A DNA stretch of 64,000 nt from Pseudomonas lini (lineage in GTDB: Bacteria > Pseudomonadota > Gammaproteobacteria > Pseudomonadales > Pseudomonadaceae), in the NCBI RefSeq assembly GCF_964063345.1, contig NZ_OZ061318.1, positions 4,464,001-4,528,000 of the forward strand, written 5' to 3'. Under the pieces are notes generated by a model. That model did not search any database, was not told where the DNA came from, and worked only from the letters and a program-made list of their open reading frames with translations. Shown piece after piece: positions 1-9,961 of this stretch (position 1 is its first letter; each line of letters starts with the position of its first letter). The position numbers were made by a program, and so were the translations under genes.

Positions 1-399
1 ACTGATAGTCACTGCCTGTTCTGTCGCGAAGGCCGCAGGCTCTTGAGCTTCGATATACAACAGCCCGATCGGGCTCAAGTGCAAGGTCTGGCGATGGGGC
101 GTGCGATTCACGATAACGAAGTAATCCTGTTCCAGCAGTAACGCCCGTCGATTGTGGAACATCTGGATGTTGATCTGATACTTGACGCCGATATTGCTGT
201 AGAGGTGCGGGAATGAAAAATTCCATTGGCCATCGGCAATTGAAGGATGGTGCCAGTCCAGCACTTTTATCGGAGGCGTTGAGTTGGCAGTCTGGACGCT
301 GATAACGGTTTCGCGCTCGCCATCATCGGCAGCGACAAAGTCTGGAGGCAGGCTGAAAGTTACAGTGACATGAGGGTTCGTATCATTTAAGAGGCTCAT
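1..399 (-). CDS. Unrecognised protein, N-terminal part only (runs off the left edge)
   Basis: An open frame of 133 codons begins at ATG 399-397 and is still open at base 1, so the C-terminus lies outside the window. The start is well supported by AAGGA seven bases upstream. The protein opens MSLLNDTNPHVTVTFSLPPD, has no signal peptide or membrane segment, and reads as alternating beta-strands rich in hydrophobic and aromatic residues (for example WNFSFPHLY, YQINIQMFHN). The pattern of a strand-rich domain followed by 'LLLEQDYFVIVN' is loosely like small beta-sandwich proteins of the YbaY/YscW type, but this is weak resemblance only and I do not assign a function. It is transcribed in the same direction as plsB, downstream of it, separated by about 100 bases that contain a hairpin. 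Confidence 0.7.
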   Translation of the reverse strand, partial: MSLLNDTNPHVTVTFSLPPDFVAADDGERETVISVQTANSTPPIKVLDWHHPSIADGQWNFSFPHLYSNIGVKYQINIQMFHNRRALLLEQDYFVIVNRTPHRQTLHLSPIGLLYIEAQEPAAFATEQAVTIS

Positions 400-452
400 C
401 GCGATGTCCTTATCGTGATCGGTTAGAAAAGCCTATTAATTCATGAATCAAG

Positions 453-482
453 TAACCGGAAAACATCCGTGTCTTCCGGTTA
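453..482 (-). terminator. Hairpin downstream of plsB, possible terminator
   Basis: TAACCGGAA at 453-461 pairs with TTCCGGTTA at 474-482 (9-bp perfect stem, 12-base loop), 15 bases after the plsB stop on the minus strand. The following bases (CTTGATTC in mRNA sense) give only a poor U-tract, so termination is plausible rather than clear. Confidence 0.4.
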
Positions 483-496
483 GTTGTCTGCAAGTT

Positions 497-2995
497 TCAG
501 ACTTCGGTAAGTGCACCGGTTTCTGCCGCATCTTCACTGCGATGCAGCGCCACCTGACGGATCGACAAACGAATCTCCGCCGGCAATACCCGTTTGGCTG
601 CGCCTTCGGCCAGTTCGCCTAACAATTCGTGGTAGCTCAACTTCCCGGCTTCGTCGCGGCGCAGCACGTCGAGGTCCAACATTGTCTGGATGAAGTGACG
701 GAACAGGCTCTTGTCGAAGAACTCCGGGGCGTTCAGGCCGTGGAGGATCGACAGGCGTTGGGCCATGACCGTGCACAGATCTTCGAGCTCTTCGGCGCTG
801 ATGCTGTTCTGGCCGCTGTTGATCAGCAACGACACGGTCATGTAAAAGCGCTGCAACGTCTGGGCGATGCTCTTGGACAACAGCGTCAGCAGCACAAAAT
901 GCCGCGAGCTTGGCGCCGGACGCAAGTAGACATCGTTTTCAAATCGCAGCAGACCTTGCTCGACGAACGCTTCCAGCCATTGGTCGATCACGGCGTCCAG
1001 TTCATCCATGGACCAGCGAATGAACAGCTCCGCTTGCAAGTACGGATACAGCGCGCGGGTGTAGCGCAGGATCTGCTCGCGGCTCATGCGCGAGGCGCTC
1101 TGGAAGAAGCTGGCGAGCAGCGCTGGCAACGCGAAGATGTGCAGCACGTTGTTGCGGTAGTAAGTCATCAGGACGGCGTTTTGTTCGTCCAGGTACAGAA
1201 TTTTGCCCAGCGCATCGCTTTGCTCGGACAGCAGGTCCATGTCCTTCACGTGCTCGATCAGCGCCCGACCGTCGCCCTCCGGCAGCGTGGTGTGCGATGA
1301 GTAGGGAACCTTGCGCAACAGCGCCAGATACAGATCGAGGACCCGCGCCATGGCGCGATCGTCCAGGGCCAGACGGCTGGTGGACAGCAGCGCCAGGGCC
1401 ACCAGATTCACCGGGTTGATCGCCGCCGCCTCATTCAAATGCTGCGCGACTTTCTCGCCCAGGCGGTTGGTGGTTTCGTTGAGCCAGGCCGGTTTGAACT
1501 GCGGGCCAAGTTCCTGTTGGCGCCAGTCTGGCTGTTCGCTGTCGAGGAATTCCGCCAGTTTGATCGGCTCACCGAAGTTGACCGCAACCTGACCGAAGCG
1601 CTGTTTGAGCGCGCCGATGACTTTGAAGATGTCGAAGATCGATTCTTTCTTCTTGCTCGCGCCACGCAATTCGCCGAGGTAGGTGCGTCCTTCCAGCACG
1701 CGCTCATAGCCGATGTACACCGGCACGAAGACGATCGGCATGCGTGACGAACGCAGGAAGCTGCGCAGAGTGATTGCGAGCATCCCGGTTTTCGGTTGCA
1801 GCATGCGCCCGGTGCGCGAACGGCCGCCCTCGACGAAGTACTCGACCGGGAAGCCTTTGGTGAACAGGGTATGCAGGTATTCGTTGAACACCGAGGTGTA
1901 GAGCGGGTTGCCTTTGAAGGTACGGCGCATGAAGAACGCGCCGCCACGCCGTAGCAGGCTGCCGATCACCGGCATGTTGAGGTTGATCCCGGCGGCGATG
2001 TGCGGCGGGGTCAGGCCGTTGCGGAACAGTAGATATGAGAGCAGCAAATAGTCGATGTGGCTGCGGTGGCACGGCACGTAGATCACTTCGTGACCCTGGG
2101 CGACTTTCTGCACACCTTCGATGTGGTTGACCTTGATCCCGTCGTAGATCTTGTTCCAGAACCAGCTCAGCACCACTTCCAGAAAGCGGATCGCGGTGTA
2201 GGTGTAGTCCGAGGCGATCTCGTTGCCGTAGCGCAGGGCCTGGGCCTTGGCTTTTTCCGGCGAGATGTTCTCGCGCTCGGCTTCGTCGAGGATCGCCTGT
2301 TTGACCAAGGGCTGATTGAGCAGGCCTTTGACCAGATTGCGGCGGTGGGAAATGTCCGGGCCGATCACCGCGGCTTTCAGGTTGCGAAAGTGCACCCGCA
2401 GAATCCGCTGGGCCATGCGCACGGTGCGTTCGTGGCCTTTGTTGTGATCGATCAGTTCACGCAGATGAATCGGCGCCGAGAACTGCACCCGGGTCTTGCG
2501 CCCCAGAATCATGATGCTCAGCAGCCGACGCAAACGCCCGGTGACCGCCCAACTGTCGGCGAACAACAGTTTCCACGGGCTCGATTCGCTGTCCGGCGAC
2601 TGGCCCCAGAACACGCTGACCGGAATGATCTGCGCGTCTTCGGCGGCGTTCTGGCTCAGGGCGCTGACCAGGCGGGTCAGGGTCGGTGGCGCACCGCGCT
2701 TGTCCTGACGGCCGAGCCAGTCGGGCTCCGGCGTCAGGTAAAAGAACGCGGCGGGCTCCACCAACGCACCCACCGATACCGACAACACCGGGCGCGGCAG
2801 GCCGGCTTTGCTGCACTCGGTATCGACCACGGCGAGGTCGGTCAATGAAGGATTTTGCAGGACGTAGAACACCGGCCGACTGCGGTCGAGGTTAAGGGTG
2901 AACGACGACTGGTTGATCGTCTCCGAGCGAACCCAGAGGTACAGCAGTCGGCGCAGGGTGCCAAACACAAGACGGCGGAACGGGGAGCGGGTCAT
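497..2995 (-). CDS. plsB: Glycerol-3-phosphate 1-O-acyltransferase PlsB
   Basis: Inner-membrane enzyme that puts the first acyl chain on sn-glycerol-3-phosphate, giving lysophosphatidic acid for phospholipid synthesis. The 832-residue product has the family's usual length. The acyltransferase signature HX4D is present as HRSHID at about residues 310-315, followed by the substrate-binding blocks GGRSRTG (about 390-396) and [11 protein letters not shown] (about 421-431). The frame stays open upstream to a TTG at 3028, but the ATG at 2995 ([12 protein letters not shown]) matches the usual Pseudomonas N-terminus and is preferred. The gene stands alone and is divergent from the cold-shock gene, with a 165-base shared promoter region. 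Confidence 0.95.
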   Translation of the reverse strand: MTRSPFRRLVFGTLRRLLYLWVRSETINQSSFTLNLDRSRPVFYVLQNPSLTDLAVVDTECSKAGLPRPVLSVSVGALVEPAAFFYLTPEPDWLGRQDKRGAPPTLTRLVSALSQNAAEDAQIIPVSVFWGQSPDSESSPWKLLFADSWAVTGRLRRLLSIMILGRKTRVQFSAPIHLRELIDHNKGHERTVRMAQRILRVHFRNLKAAVIGPDISHRRNLVKGLLNQPLVKQAILDEAERENISPEKAKAQALRYGNEIASDYTYTAIRFLEVVLSWFWNKIYDGIKVNHIEGVQKVAQGHEVIYVPCHRSHIDYLLLSYLLFRNGLTPPHIAAGINLNMPVIGSLLRRGGAFFMRRTFKGNPLYTSVFNEYLHTLFTKGFPVEYFVEGGRSRTGRMLQPKTGMLAITLRSFLRSSRMPIVFVPVYIGYERVLEGRTYLGELRGASKKKESIFDIFKVIGALKQRFGQVAVNFGEPIKLAEFLDSEQPDWRQQELGPQFKPAWLNETTNRLGEKVAQHLNEAAAINPVNLVALALLSTSRLALDDRAMARVLDLYLALLRKVPYSSHTTLPEGDGRALIEHVKDMDLLSEQSDALGKILYLDEQNAVLMTYYRNNVLHIFALPALLASFFQSASRMSREQILRYTRALYPYLQAELFIRWSMDELDAVIDQWLEAFVEQGLLRFENDVYLRPAPSSRHFVLLTLLSKSIAQTLQRFYMTVSLLINSGQNSISAEELEDLCTVMAQRLSILHGLNAPEFFDKSLFRHFIQTMLDLDVLRRDEAGKLSYHELLGELAEGAAKRVLPAEIRLSIRQVALHRSEDAAETGALTEV

Positions 2996-3160
2996 ACGGC
3001 TTCTGCGTGAGTGAAAAAAACCGAGCAATTGCTTGGGCGGCCGATAGTGTGCCGTATTCGTCGAAAATCGGCAAAAAAGCGCCTAAGTAAACTTGAGTTG
3101 AGAGTTTTGATGGCTGTCATATACTCGGCCGTTCAAAATAAAAAGAAGAGGTACCGAGAC

Positions 3161-3370
3161 ATGGCAACGCGCGAAACCGGCAATGTGAAGTGGTTCAACG
3201 ACGCCAAGGGCTATGGCTTCATTCAGCGCGAGGACGGGGTGGACGTGTTCGTGCACTACCGCGCGATCCGCGGCGAGGGGCACCGCTCGCTGGCTGAAGG
3301 TCAGCAGGTTGAGTATGCAGTGGTGACGGGGGAGAAGGGCTTGCAGGCTGAGGATGTGGTGGGGTTGTAA
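3161..3370 (+). CDS. Cold-shock domain protein (CspA family)
   Basis: A 69-residue single-domain OB-fold protein that binds single-stranded nucleic acid and acts as an RNA chaperone. Both RNA-binding motifs are visible: RNP1-like KGYGFIQ (about 15-21) and RNP2-like VDVFVHY (about 26-32). The ATG at 3161 is preceded by an AAGAAGAGG ribosome site. The frame remains open upstream to base 3011, but the domain starts at 3161. The roughly 165 bases between this gene and plsB would hold its leader. Whether it is cold-induced or constitutive cannot be read from the sequence. It is followed by a REP pair. Confidence 0.93.
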   Translation: MATRETGNVKWFNDAKGYGFIQREDGVDVFVHYRAIRGEGHRSLAEGQQVEYAVVTGEKGLQAEDVVGL

Positions 3371-3397
3371 ACACAACCCTTCAAGTCACCCAACACC

Positions 3398-3489
3398 CTG
3401 TGGGAGCGTGGCTTGCCCGCGATGACGGCGGCACATCCAACAATGATGTGACTGACAAACCGCAATCGCGGGCAAGCCCGCTCCCACAG
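3398..3489. repeat. REP palindrome pair
   Basis: CTGTGGGAGCGTGGCTTGCC near 3398 is mirrored by GGCAAGCCCGCTCCCACAG ending at 3489, with about 50 bases between the arms. This is the typical head-to-head REP doublet of fluorescent pseudomonads. It lies between the convergent cold-shock gene and the hypothetical gene at 3506, where it may also stop transcription. Confidence 0.85.
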
Positions 3490-3505
3490 GTCCGTTGTAC
3501 GGCTC

Positions 3506-3883
3506 TTATGCAGTTTTCCAGGTGATTTCTTCTTCACCATCGGCGCTGATGCGCATCCAGCGATCCGCCGTCTCTTCACCTTCTTCCTCGACCCAACTGC
3601 CTGGCGCACAACGCACTTCGACGTTCAGCGCGGCAAAGGCTGCGCGGGCGCAGGCGATGTCGTCTTCCCATGGGGTCTGGTCGCTTTCCAGGTACAGGCT
3701 GTTCCATTTGCCGACGGCCTTCGGCAGCCAGGTAACCGGCACGTTGCCCGCCTTGCACTTGTAGGTCTGGCCTTTCTGAACCCAATCGGTGCACGGGCCT
3801 AAAGCCGCGCCGAGCCAGGCTGCGATGGCCTTGTAGTCGACGTCGGCGTCTTTCAGGTAAATCTCGATATCGGGTTGGCGCAT
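3506..3883 (-). CDS. Conserved hypothetical acidic protein, 125 aa
   Basis: I do not recognise a named family. The product is soluble, acidic and tryptophan-rich, with no signal peptide and no membrane segment. It starts MRQPDIEIYLKDADVDYKAI and ends in a run of acidic residues (WVEEEGEE) followed by a beta-rich tail. The start at 3883 is chosen because GAGG sits seven bases upstream and the reading further upstream looks non-coding. It is not overlapped with rlmA (about 85 bases apart), so coupling to it is uncertain. Confidence 0.8.
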   Translation of the reverse strand: MRQPDIEIYLKDADVDYKAIAAWLGAALGPCTDWVQKGQTYKCKAGNVPVTWLPKAVGKWNSLYLESDQTPWEDDIACARAAFAALNVEVRCAPGSWVEEEGEETADRWMRISADGEEEITWKTA

Positions 3884-3967
3884 GGATGTCCTCACTGCGG
3901 GTCTGAAAAATCCATTCGCGGATTTAGCCGGCCTCAAGCCATTGCTCAAGACCAAAAAATTAAGAAA

Positions 3968-4777
3968 TTATTGAAGCACGAAGTAATCGTAGCGCATCGA
4001 AACAGTGACCTCGAACGGCTCGACCTGTTCGATGACTGCCGCCCGGCGTTCGGCACTCGCGCGCCAGCCGTGGGGTGTCATGGCCAACAGGTTCGCGCGA
4101 TCCTGACCGTTAACCAGCGTCAGTTTGAACTCCAGGGTTTCGCTGTGCTGCAGCGCCATGCCTTCTGGCACCAACGCCAAATGCTTGTCGTCGGTGTACT
4201 CGCGCACTTCGTCGTACAGCCGCTCGCGCAATTCCATCAGATGGCCGCTGGTCGGCCCGACTTTCATCAAGCCGCCGCCGGGGCTGAGCAGGCGTTTGGC
4301 TTCTTCCCAGTCCAGCGGGCTGAAAACGCTGGCGAGAAACTGGCAACTGCCTGAGGCCAACGGCACCCGCGCCATGCTGGCGATCAACCAGGTCAGCGCA
4401 GGGTTGCGTTTGCAGGCGCGTTTGACCGCTTCCCGGGAAATGTCCAGCGCATAGCCATCGGCGTTAGGCAAGGCTTCGGCGATTTGCGCGGTGTAATAAC
4501 CCTCGCCACAACCGATGTCCAGCCAGCGCTGGGGCGCGTATTGCGCTGCCAGTTGCGCCAGACGCTTGGCCACCGGCGCGTAATGGCCGGCGTTCAAAAA
4601 GTCGCGACGGGCTTCGACCATCGCCAAGTTATCCCCAGGGTCGCGGCTATTTTTATGCTGCACCGGCAACAGGTTCAAGTAACCCTGCCGCGCACGGTCG
4701 AAACGATGCCCGGCGGGGCAAGCCACGCCGTTGTCCACCGCGTTCAGCGGTTCGCTGCAGATCGGACACGCAAGCAT
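3968..4777 (-). CDS. rlmA: 23S rRNA (guanine-N1)-methyltransferase RlmA family
   Basis: SAM-dependent methyltransferase of the RlmA(I) type, which modifies G745 of 23S rRNA in E. coli. The 269-residue product begins with the family's zinc-binding knuckle: CPIC at residues 4-7 and CPAGH at 20-24. The SAM-binding motif WLDIGCGEGYYT follows at about 95-106. The ending EVTVSMRYDYFVLQ is complete. The ATG shares its A with the dapE stop codon (TGATG), so translation is coupled to dapE. Confidence 0.92.
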   Translation of the reverse strand: MLACPICSEPLNAVDNGVACPAGHRFDRARQGYLNLLPVQHKNSRDPGDNLAMVEARRDFLNAGHYAPVAKRLAQLAAQYAPQRWLDIGCGEGYYTAQIAEALPNADGYALDISREAVKRACKRNPALTWLIASMARVPLASGSCQFLASVFSPLDWEEAKRLLSPGGGLMKVGPTSGHLMELRERLYDEVREYTDDKHLALVPEGMALQHSETLEFKLTLVNGQDRANLLAMTPHGWRASAERRAAVIEQVEPFEVTVSMRYDYFVLQ

Positions 4778-5928
4778 CAGGCGAGCAACTTGATCAGGGT
4801 CTGGTAGTAGATTTCGGTCAGCACATCGAGATCGGCCGCCAGCACGCGCTCGTTGACCTGGTGGATCGTCGCGTTGACCGGGCCCAATTCGACAACCTGA
4901 GTACCCATGGTCGCGATGAAGCGCCCGTCGGAAGTACCGCCGCTAGTGGACGCCTTGGTCTCGCGACCGGTGATGTCCTTGATGCTCGCCGATACCGCGT
5001 CGAGCAGGGCGCCCGGTTCGGTGAGGAACGGCAGGCCGGACAGCGCCCAGTCGATGTGCCAGTCCAGACCATGCTTGTCGAGAATATCGGCGACGCGCTT
5101 TTGCAGGCCTTCGACGGTGGATTCGGTGGAGAAGCGGAAGTTGAACACCGCCACCAGATCACCCGGAATCACATTGGTCGCGCCGGTGCCGGAATTCACG
5201 TTGGAAATCTGGAAACTGGTCGGCGGGAAGAAATCGTTGCCGTGGTCCCAGTGCTCGGCGGCCAGTTCGGCCAGCGCCGGGGCGGCGAGGTGGATCGGGT
5301 TCTTCGCCAGGTGCGGATACGCCACGTGACCTTGCACGCCGCGCACGGTCAATTTGGCGCCGAGGGAGCCGCGACGGCCATTCTTGACCACGTCACCCAC
5401 CAGGGTAGTGCTCGACGGTTCGCCGACGATGCACCAGTCCAGACGTTCTTTACGGGCGGCGAGGCGTTCGATCACAGCCTTGGTGCCGTGGTGCGCCGGG
5501 CCTTCTTCGTCGCTGGTGATCAGGAAAGCGACCTTGCCCTTGTGGTCCGGGTAGTCGGCGACGAAGCGCTCAGCGGCTACGGTCATGGCCGCGAGGCTGC
5601 CTTTCATGTCTGCCGCGCCACGGCCGCAGAGCATGCCGTGCTCATCGATCACCGCGTTGAACGGATCGATCTGCCAGGCGGTTACCGGACCGGTCGGGAC
5701 CACGTCGGTGTGGCCGGCGAAGCACAGCACCGGGCCGTCGTGTTTACCGTGGGTCGCCCAGAAGTTATCCACATCTTCAATGCGCATCGGTTCCAGTTTG
5801 AAACCGGCATCGCCCAGGCGCTGCATCATCTGCTTCTGGCAATCGGCGTCGATCGGCGTCACGGACGGACGGCGGATCAGGTCGATGGCGAGTTGAAGGG
5901 TCGGCGAAAGGTCGGCGTGGGCCGTCAT
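4777..5928 (-). CDS. dapE: Succinyl-diaminopimelate desuccinylase DapE
   Basis: Zinc peptidase-family (M20) enzyme that removes succinate from N-succinyl-L,L-diaminopimelate, the step before L,L-DAP in lysine and peptidoglycan precursor synthesis. The 383-residue protein has the metal-ligand segments [10 protein letters not shown] (about 66-75), [10 protein letters not shown] (about 97-106) and EEGPAHHGT (about 133-141), and the late [11 protein letters not shown] block. ATG 5928 is chosen; the frame continues upstream to 6084 only because the REP DNA lacks stops. It is the first gene of a dapE-rlmA unit. Other pathway genes (dapD, dapC) lie 6-10 kb away. Confidence 0.95.
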   Translation of the reverse strand: MTAHADLSPTLQLAIDLIRRPSVTPIDADCQKQMMQRLGDAGFKLEPMRIEDVDNFWATHGKHDGPVLCFAGHTDVVPTGPVTAWQIDPFNAVIDEHGMLCGRGAADMKGSLAAMTVAAERFVADYPDHKGKVAFLITSDEEGPAHHGTKAVIERLAARKERLDWCIVGEPSSTTLVGDVVKNGRRGSLGAKLTVRGVQGHVAYPHLAKNPIHLAAPALAELAAEHWDHGNDFFPPTSFQISNVNSGTGATNVIPGDLVAVFNFRFSTESTVEGLQKRVADILDKHGLDWHIDWALSGLPFLTEPGALLDAVSASIKDITGRETKASTSGGTSDGRFIATMGTQVVELGPVNATIHQVNERVLAADLDVLTEIYYQTLIKLLA

Positions 5929-5967
5929 GGAAAGCTCCGAAAACATGAAATATGGGCGCGGGCTAAA

Positions 5968-6040
5968 TGTGGGAGCGGGCTTGCTCGCGAAGGGGCCATC
6001 ACTGACGCCAAAAGCTTCGCGAGCAAGCCCGCTCCCACAG
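5968..6040. repeat. REP palindrome pair
   Basis: TGTGGGAGCGGGCTTGCTCG at 5968 is mirrored by CGAGCAAGCCCGCTCCCACA ending near 6039, with the inner GCGA/TCGC continuing the match. It lies upstream of dapE, between dapE and ndvB. Confidence 0.88.
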
Positions 6041-6102
6041 GTATGGCGTTCGGCCGTTGGTACGTGCCCGGCCAAGGCCTGCAAAATGGCGGTTATCTTA
6101 AA

Positions 6103-6130
6103 GCAAAACGGCGGCCATTGGCCGCCGTTT
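6103..6130 (-). terminator. Rho-independent terminator of ndvB
   Basis: AAACGGCGGCC (6106-6116) pairs with GGCCGCCGTTT (6120-6130) over 11 bp with a 3-base loop. Read on the minus strand it is followed by TTTTGCTTT. It sits 17 bases after the ndvB stop. Confidence 0.8.
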
Positions 6131-6147
6131 AGTGCATCTGTACTGAT

Positions 6148-8739
6148 TTAGACAGCCGGTGCGGTCGCGACTTCGGCTACCGGTTTGGGCAGCGACGACA
6201 GGAACGCCATGATCAGCGCCGCCAGATACGGCAGCGACTGCACCAGCAACATAGTCACCCAGAAGCGCATGTCGTTGCTCGGCAGGCCCTGCACCAGGAA
6301 GATCCCCAGCGCCGCGCCCCACAACAGCAGCATGATGAATACCTCTTCGCGCGCTTCCGAAATGGCTACCCAGAAGCCGTGGTTATCGGCGTTTTTCGGG
6401 GTACGGAAGAACGGAATGCTGCTGGTGAAGAAACCGTACAGCACCGCTTTGGCGATGGTGTGCGACAACGCCAGCCCTGCCAATGCCGCGCAGAACGCAT
6501 CCTTGAGGTTGACCCCGACCGCACGACGGTAGAGGAAGATGATCTTGCCGACCTTGAACACGAACAGCGCCAACGGCGGGATCGCAAATATCAGCAGCGG
6601 TGGATCGACCCGTTGCGGCACGATGATCATCGCCGCCGACCACAACAGCGCGCCGACGGTGAAGAAGATGTTCATGCCGTCCGCCACCCACGGCAACCAG
6701 CCCGCGAGGAAGTGGTAACGCTGGCCACGGGTCAGTTCGGTGTCCTTGCCGCGCAGCAAGCTGGCGGTGTGACGCTTGATGATCTGAATCGCTCCGTAGG
6801 CCCAGCGAAAACGCTGCTTCTTGAAGTCGATAAAGGTATCGGGCATCAGGCCTTTGCCGTAACTGTCGTGGTAATACGCCGCCGACAGACCTTTTTCGAA
6901 CACGCGCAGACCCAACTCGGCGTCTTCACAGATGCACCAGTCGGCCCAGCCCAGTTCCTCGAGCACCGAGCGTCGGGTCATGGTCATGGTGCCGTGCTGG
7001 ATGATCGCGTCACGGTCGTTGCGGGTGACCATGCCGATGTGGAAGAAGCCTTTGTATTCCGCGTAGCAGAGCTTCTTGAAGGTGCTTTCGTTCTGGTCGC
7101 GGTAATCCTGTGGCGACTGCACCACGGCGATTTTCGGATCGGCGAAGTGCGGCACCATGTGCTTGAGCCAGTTCGGGTCTACACAGTAGTCCGAGTCGAT
7201 CACCGCAATCACTTCGGCATCTTTGGCGGTGTGCGGAATCAGGTAATTCAGCGCGCCACCCTTGAAACCGGCCAGCGGTGCCACGTGGAAGAACTTGAAG
7301 CGCGGGCCGAGGGTTTCGCAATAATCGCGCACCGGTTCCCAGACCGCCGGGTCTTTGGTGTTGTTGTCGATGATCAGGACTTCGAAGTCCGGATAGTCGA
7401 GGTTGGCCAGGGCGTTGAGGGTCTGTTTGACCATCTCCGGCGGCTCGTTGTAGCAAGGTACGTGTATCGACACTTTCGGTCGGTAGTCCGAATCGCCCAC
7501 CACTGGCAGGAATTCACGCCGGCGTTTGTGGGTCCAGACCGCTTCGGCCAGTTCGTGGGCCTCGGTCAGCAGCACGATAAACACCCCGAGTGCACCGAGG
7601 GCGAGCAAGAAGCCCACCGTCAGGCTGAACCAGGTGCTGTATTGCTGGCTGTAGTCATAACCGATCCACACCAGCACCGAACCGCACAGGAACGCGATAA
7701 AGGTCAGGAAGGTGCGGCCGCGTTGACGCAGGGCCGAGCCGTCGATCATCAGCAGGGTCAGCGACAGCAATGCCAGCACTACCGAGCCGATAGCCAATAC
7801 GCGCCATTGCGGGATCGCGACGACCGGGCCTTCGAAGTTGAATTTCTGCTGACGCGCGGCGTTGAACACGCCCCAATACGCGCCCACCGAACCTTCGTCA
7901 CTGGCCTTCCACGGTTGGTCGAATGCTTCGATCACGAAGTAGTTGAAACCCTGACGGTTGAGCTTGTTGACCAACGTGCGCAGGTAAATCGCCTGGTCCG
8001 CCGGCGACGCATCGGCGCCACCGCGCATGCGGCCGTTGCTCGGCCAGCCGACCTCGGAGAGCAGTAGCGGTTTTTTCGGGAACATTTTTTTCAGGTCACG
8101 GGCGCGGTCGAGAACGAACTGACCGGCCTTGTCCACCGGAACGAATTCCCAGTAGGGCAGAATGTGAGCCGCGATCAGGTCGACGTGCTTGGCCAGGCTC
8201 GGGTTTTCTTCCCAGACGTGCCACTGTTCGGAGGTGGTGACTGGAACCTTGACGGCCGCGCGGACGCGATCCAGGATCAGGCTTAGCTCTGCTGCAGTGA
8301 TTTCCTTACGGAAGATCGCCTCGTTACCGACAATCACACGAACCACGCTGCGCGAGGTATTGGCGATTTCGATGGCGCGGGTGATCTCGCGCTCGTTGCG
8401 CTCTTCATCCGGGCTGATCCAGATCCCCAGGGTCACCCGCAGGCCGAATTCTTCCGCCAGTTTGGGGATGTTCTCCAGGGTGCCGTCGACCGAGTAGGTG
8501 CGGATGTTGTCCGTCAGCTTGCTCATGATCTCCAGATCGCGACGCATTTCATCGTCGGTCGGCCACTGGGCTTTTTGCGGGTACTGGCCTTGTTGAAACG
8601 GCGAGTACGAAAAGCCGGAGATCTGTTCAGGCCAGTTGGGGGCGGTGACCGGGCGATTGACCAGCGCCCAGAAACCGGTGAACAAGGCGGCGATTGCAAG
8701 AACCACGACCAGGTTGAGTCCAAATTTACGCGATGACAT
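6148..8739 (-). CDS. ndvB: Membrane beta-glucan synthase with GH17-like domain (NdvB type)
   Basis: A two-part 863-residue inner-membrane protein. After an N-terminal membrane anchor (about 9-27) comes a periplasmic GH17-like domain with the acid/base VGNEA (E140) and nucleophile LSEVGWPSN (E229). A pair of membrane segments then leads to a GT2 processive transferase with VPCYNEP, DSDYCVDPNW, EDAELGLR and QRFRWAYG (the Q/RxxRW motif), and a cluster of C-terminal membrane segments. This architecture matches P. aeruginosa NdvB, which makes periplasmic cyclic beta-1,3-glucans linked to biofilm antibiotic tolerance. That role is inferred here from architecture. ATG 8739 has only a weak ribosome site. 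The gene is monocistronic with its own terminator. Confidence 0.88.
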   Translation of the reverse strand: MSSRKFGLNLVVVLAIAALFTGFWALVNRPVTAPNWPEQISGFSYSPFQQGQYPQKAQWPTDDEMRRDLEIMSKLTDNIRTYSVDGTLENIPKLAEEFGLRVTLGIWISPDEERNEREITRAIEIANTSRSVVRVIVGNEAIFRKEITAAELSLILDRVRAAVKVPVTTSEQWHVWEENPSLAKHVDLIAAHILPYWEFVPVDKAGQFVLDRARDLKKMFPKKPLLLSEVGWPSNGRMRGGADASPADQAIYLRTLVNKLNRQGFNYFVIEAFDQPWKASDEGSVGAYWGVFNAARQQKFNFEGPVVAIPQWRVLAIGSVVLALLSLTLLMIDGSALRQRGRTFLTFIAFLCGSVLVWIGYDYSQQYSTWFSLTVGFLLALGALGVFIVLLTEAHELAEAVWTHKRRREFLPVVGDSDYRPKVSIHVPCYNEPPEMVKQTLNALANLDYPDFEVLIIDNNTKDPAVWEPVRDYCETLGPRFKFFHVAPLAGFKGGALNYLIPHTAKDAEVIAVIDSDYCVDPNWLKHMVPHFADPKIAVVQSPQDYRDQNESTFKKLCYAEYKGFFHIGMVTRNDRDAIIQHGTMTMTRRSVLEELGWADWCICEDAELGLRVFEKGLSAAYYHDSYGKGLMPDTFIDFKKQRFRWAYGAIQIIKRHTASLLRGKDTELTRGQRYHFLAGWLPWVADGMNIFFTVGALLWSAAMIIVPQRVDPPLLIFAIPPLALFVFKVGKIIFLYRRAVGVNLKDAFCAALAGLALSHTIAKAVLYGFFTSSIPFFRTPKNADNHGFWVAISEAREEVFIMLLLWGAALGIFLVQGLPSNDMRFWVTMLLVQSLPYLAALIMAFLSSLPKPVAEVATAPAV

Positions 8740-8994
8740 AGCTATTTCAGGTTCCAGGGGCTACTGAACGAAGTAACGGTCGGCGGCCGGCTGCCATGAG
8801 GCGGGGGCGCGCATCCTACACCGGGCGTTCACTGACCGTACAGCGGACAGGGAAATGCCGGACGTTGGGCAATCCAAGTCGACTTAAGTTCTTTGACCGG
8901 TGCGGTATCACCCAATTCCAATAAATTTGTAGTCAATTGAAGCCGTCCAGACTGCCGTTCATAGCGCAAAGATGTTCTTGGTCGCCGACGGCCC

Positions 8995-9000
8995 TATAAT
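8995..9000 (+). promoter_or_regulatory. Putative -10 element of tcdA
   Basis: A perfect TATAAT lies 27 bases before the tcdA start in the ndvB-tcdA divergent region (8740-9026). No good -35 is seen at 17 bases. The rest of this gap shows nothing else I can name. Confidence 0.5.
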
Positions 9001-9026
9001 GCGCGCCGGTTTTTGGGGTAATGGTC

Positions 9027-9836
9027 ATGAGTACAGAAGATCCGCGGTTTGCTGGCATCGCCCGCTTGTATGGCATCGAAGGCCTTGAGCGTTTGCGCGC
9101 GGCCCATGTGGCGATCGTCGGCGTCGGTGGCGTCGGTTCCTGGGCGGCGGAAGCTGTTGCCCGGTGTGGCGTGGGCGAGATTTCGCTGTTTGACCTGGAT
9201 GACGTCTGTGTCAGCAACGTCAACCGTCAGCTACATGCGCTGGACAGCACCGTCGGCAAGCCCAAGGTCGAGGTGATGGCCGAGCGTCTGCGCGGGATCA
9301 ACCCGGATTGCACGGTGCATGCAGTGGCGGACTTCGTCACCCGTGAAACCATGGCCGAGTACATCACGCCGAACATCGACTGTGTGATCGATTGCATCGA
9401 CAGCGTCAACGCCAAAGCCGCGCTGATCGCCTGGTGCAAGCGACGCAAGATTCAGATCATCACCACCGGTGGCGCGGGCGGGCAGATCGACCCGACACTG
9501 ATCCAGGTCTGCGACCTGAATCGCACGTTCAACGATCCGCTGGCGTCGAAAGTGCGCTCCACGCTTCGCCGCGACTACGGCTTCTCCCGCACCGTGACCC
9601 GGCACTACAGCGTGCCCTGCGTGTTTTCCACCGAGCAACTGCGCTACCCGAAACCGGATGGCAGCATTTGCTTGCAGAAGAGTTTTGTCGGGGATGGCGT
9701 GAAGCTCGACTGCGCTGGGGGTTTTGGCGCGGTGATGATGGTGACAGCGACGTTCGGCATGGTCGCGGCGACCAAGGCTGTGGATAAGATTGTGGCCGGG
9801 GTTCGACGCCCGGCGGATCGGGTCAAGCCTGCCTGA
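9027..9836 (+). CDS. tcdA: tRNA threonylcarbamoyladenosine dehydratase TcdA (CsdL)
   Basis: E1-like (ThiF/MoeB fold) ATP-dependent enzyme that cyclises t6A37 of tRNA to ct6A. The nucleotide-binding glycine motif IVGVGGVGSWAAEA occurs near residues 31-44, followed by LFDLDDVCVSNVNRQ, a strong family match. The 269-residue length is usual. Two in-frame ATGs compete. The second (9027, MSTEDPRF) is chosen because TTGGGGT lies eight bases before it, too close to the first ATG at 9021. The gene converges on csdE-csdA. In E. coli, CsdA-CsdE hand sulfur to this protein (CsdL), so the neighbourhood fits a functional unit. Confidence 0.94.
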   Translation: MSTEDPRFAGIARLYGIEGLERLRAAHVAIVGVGGVGSWAAEAVARCGVGEISLFDLDDVCVSNVNRQLHALDSTVGKPKVEVMAERLRGINPDCTVHAVADFVTRETMAEYITPNIDCVIDCIDSVNAKAALIAWCKRRKIQIITTGGAGGQIDPTLIQVCDLNRTFNDPLASKVRSTLRRDYGFSRTVTRHYSVPCVFSTEQLRYPKPDGSICLQKSFVGDGVKLDCAGGFGAVMMVTATFGMVAATKAVDKIVAGVRRPADRVKPA

Positions 9837-9840
9837 CACC

Positions 9841-9950
9841 GATCGTTCCCACGCTCTGCGTGGGAATGCAGCCCGGGACGCTCTGCGTCCCTTCACAGCC
9901 GAACGCGGAGCGTCCGTGGAGGCATTCCCACGCGGAGCGTGGGAACGATC
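9841..9950. repeat. Inverted repeat of a second REP family (GTTCCCACGC type)
   Basis: GATCGTTCCCACGCTCTGCG at the left end is mirrored by CGCGGAGCGTGGGAACGATC at the right end. A second nested palindrome (GGGACGCTCTGCGTCCC) and its degenerate copy lie inside. It sits between the convergent tcdA and csdE genes and is probably also a two-way transcription stop. Confidence 0.85.
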
Positions 9951-9961
9951 AGTTAAGGCGA

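Noticed and set aside
6379..8067. A 562-codon frame opposite ndvB
   Set aside because: Rich in His, Arg, Val and Gln with no recognisable domain; it is the mirror of the ndvB codon pattern.
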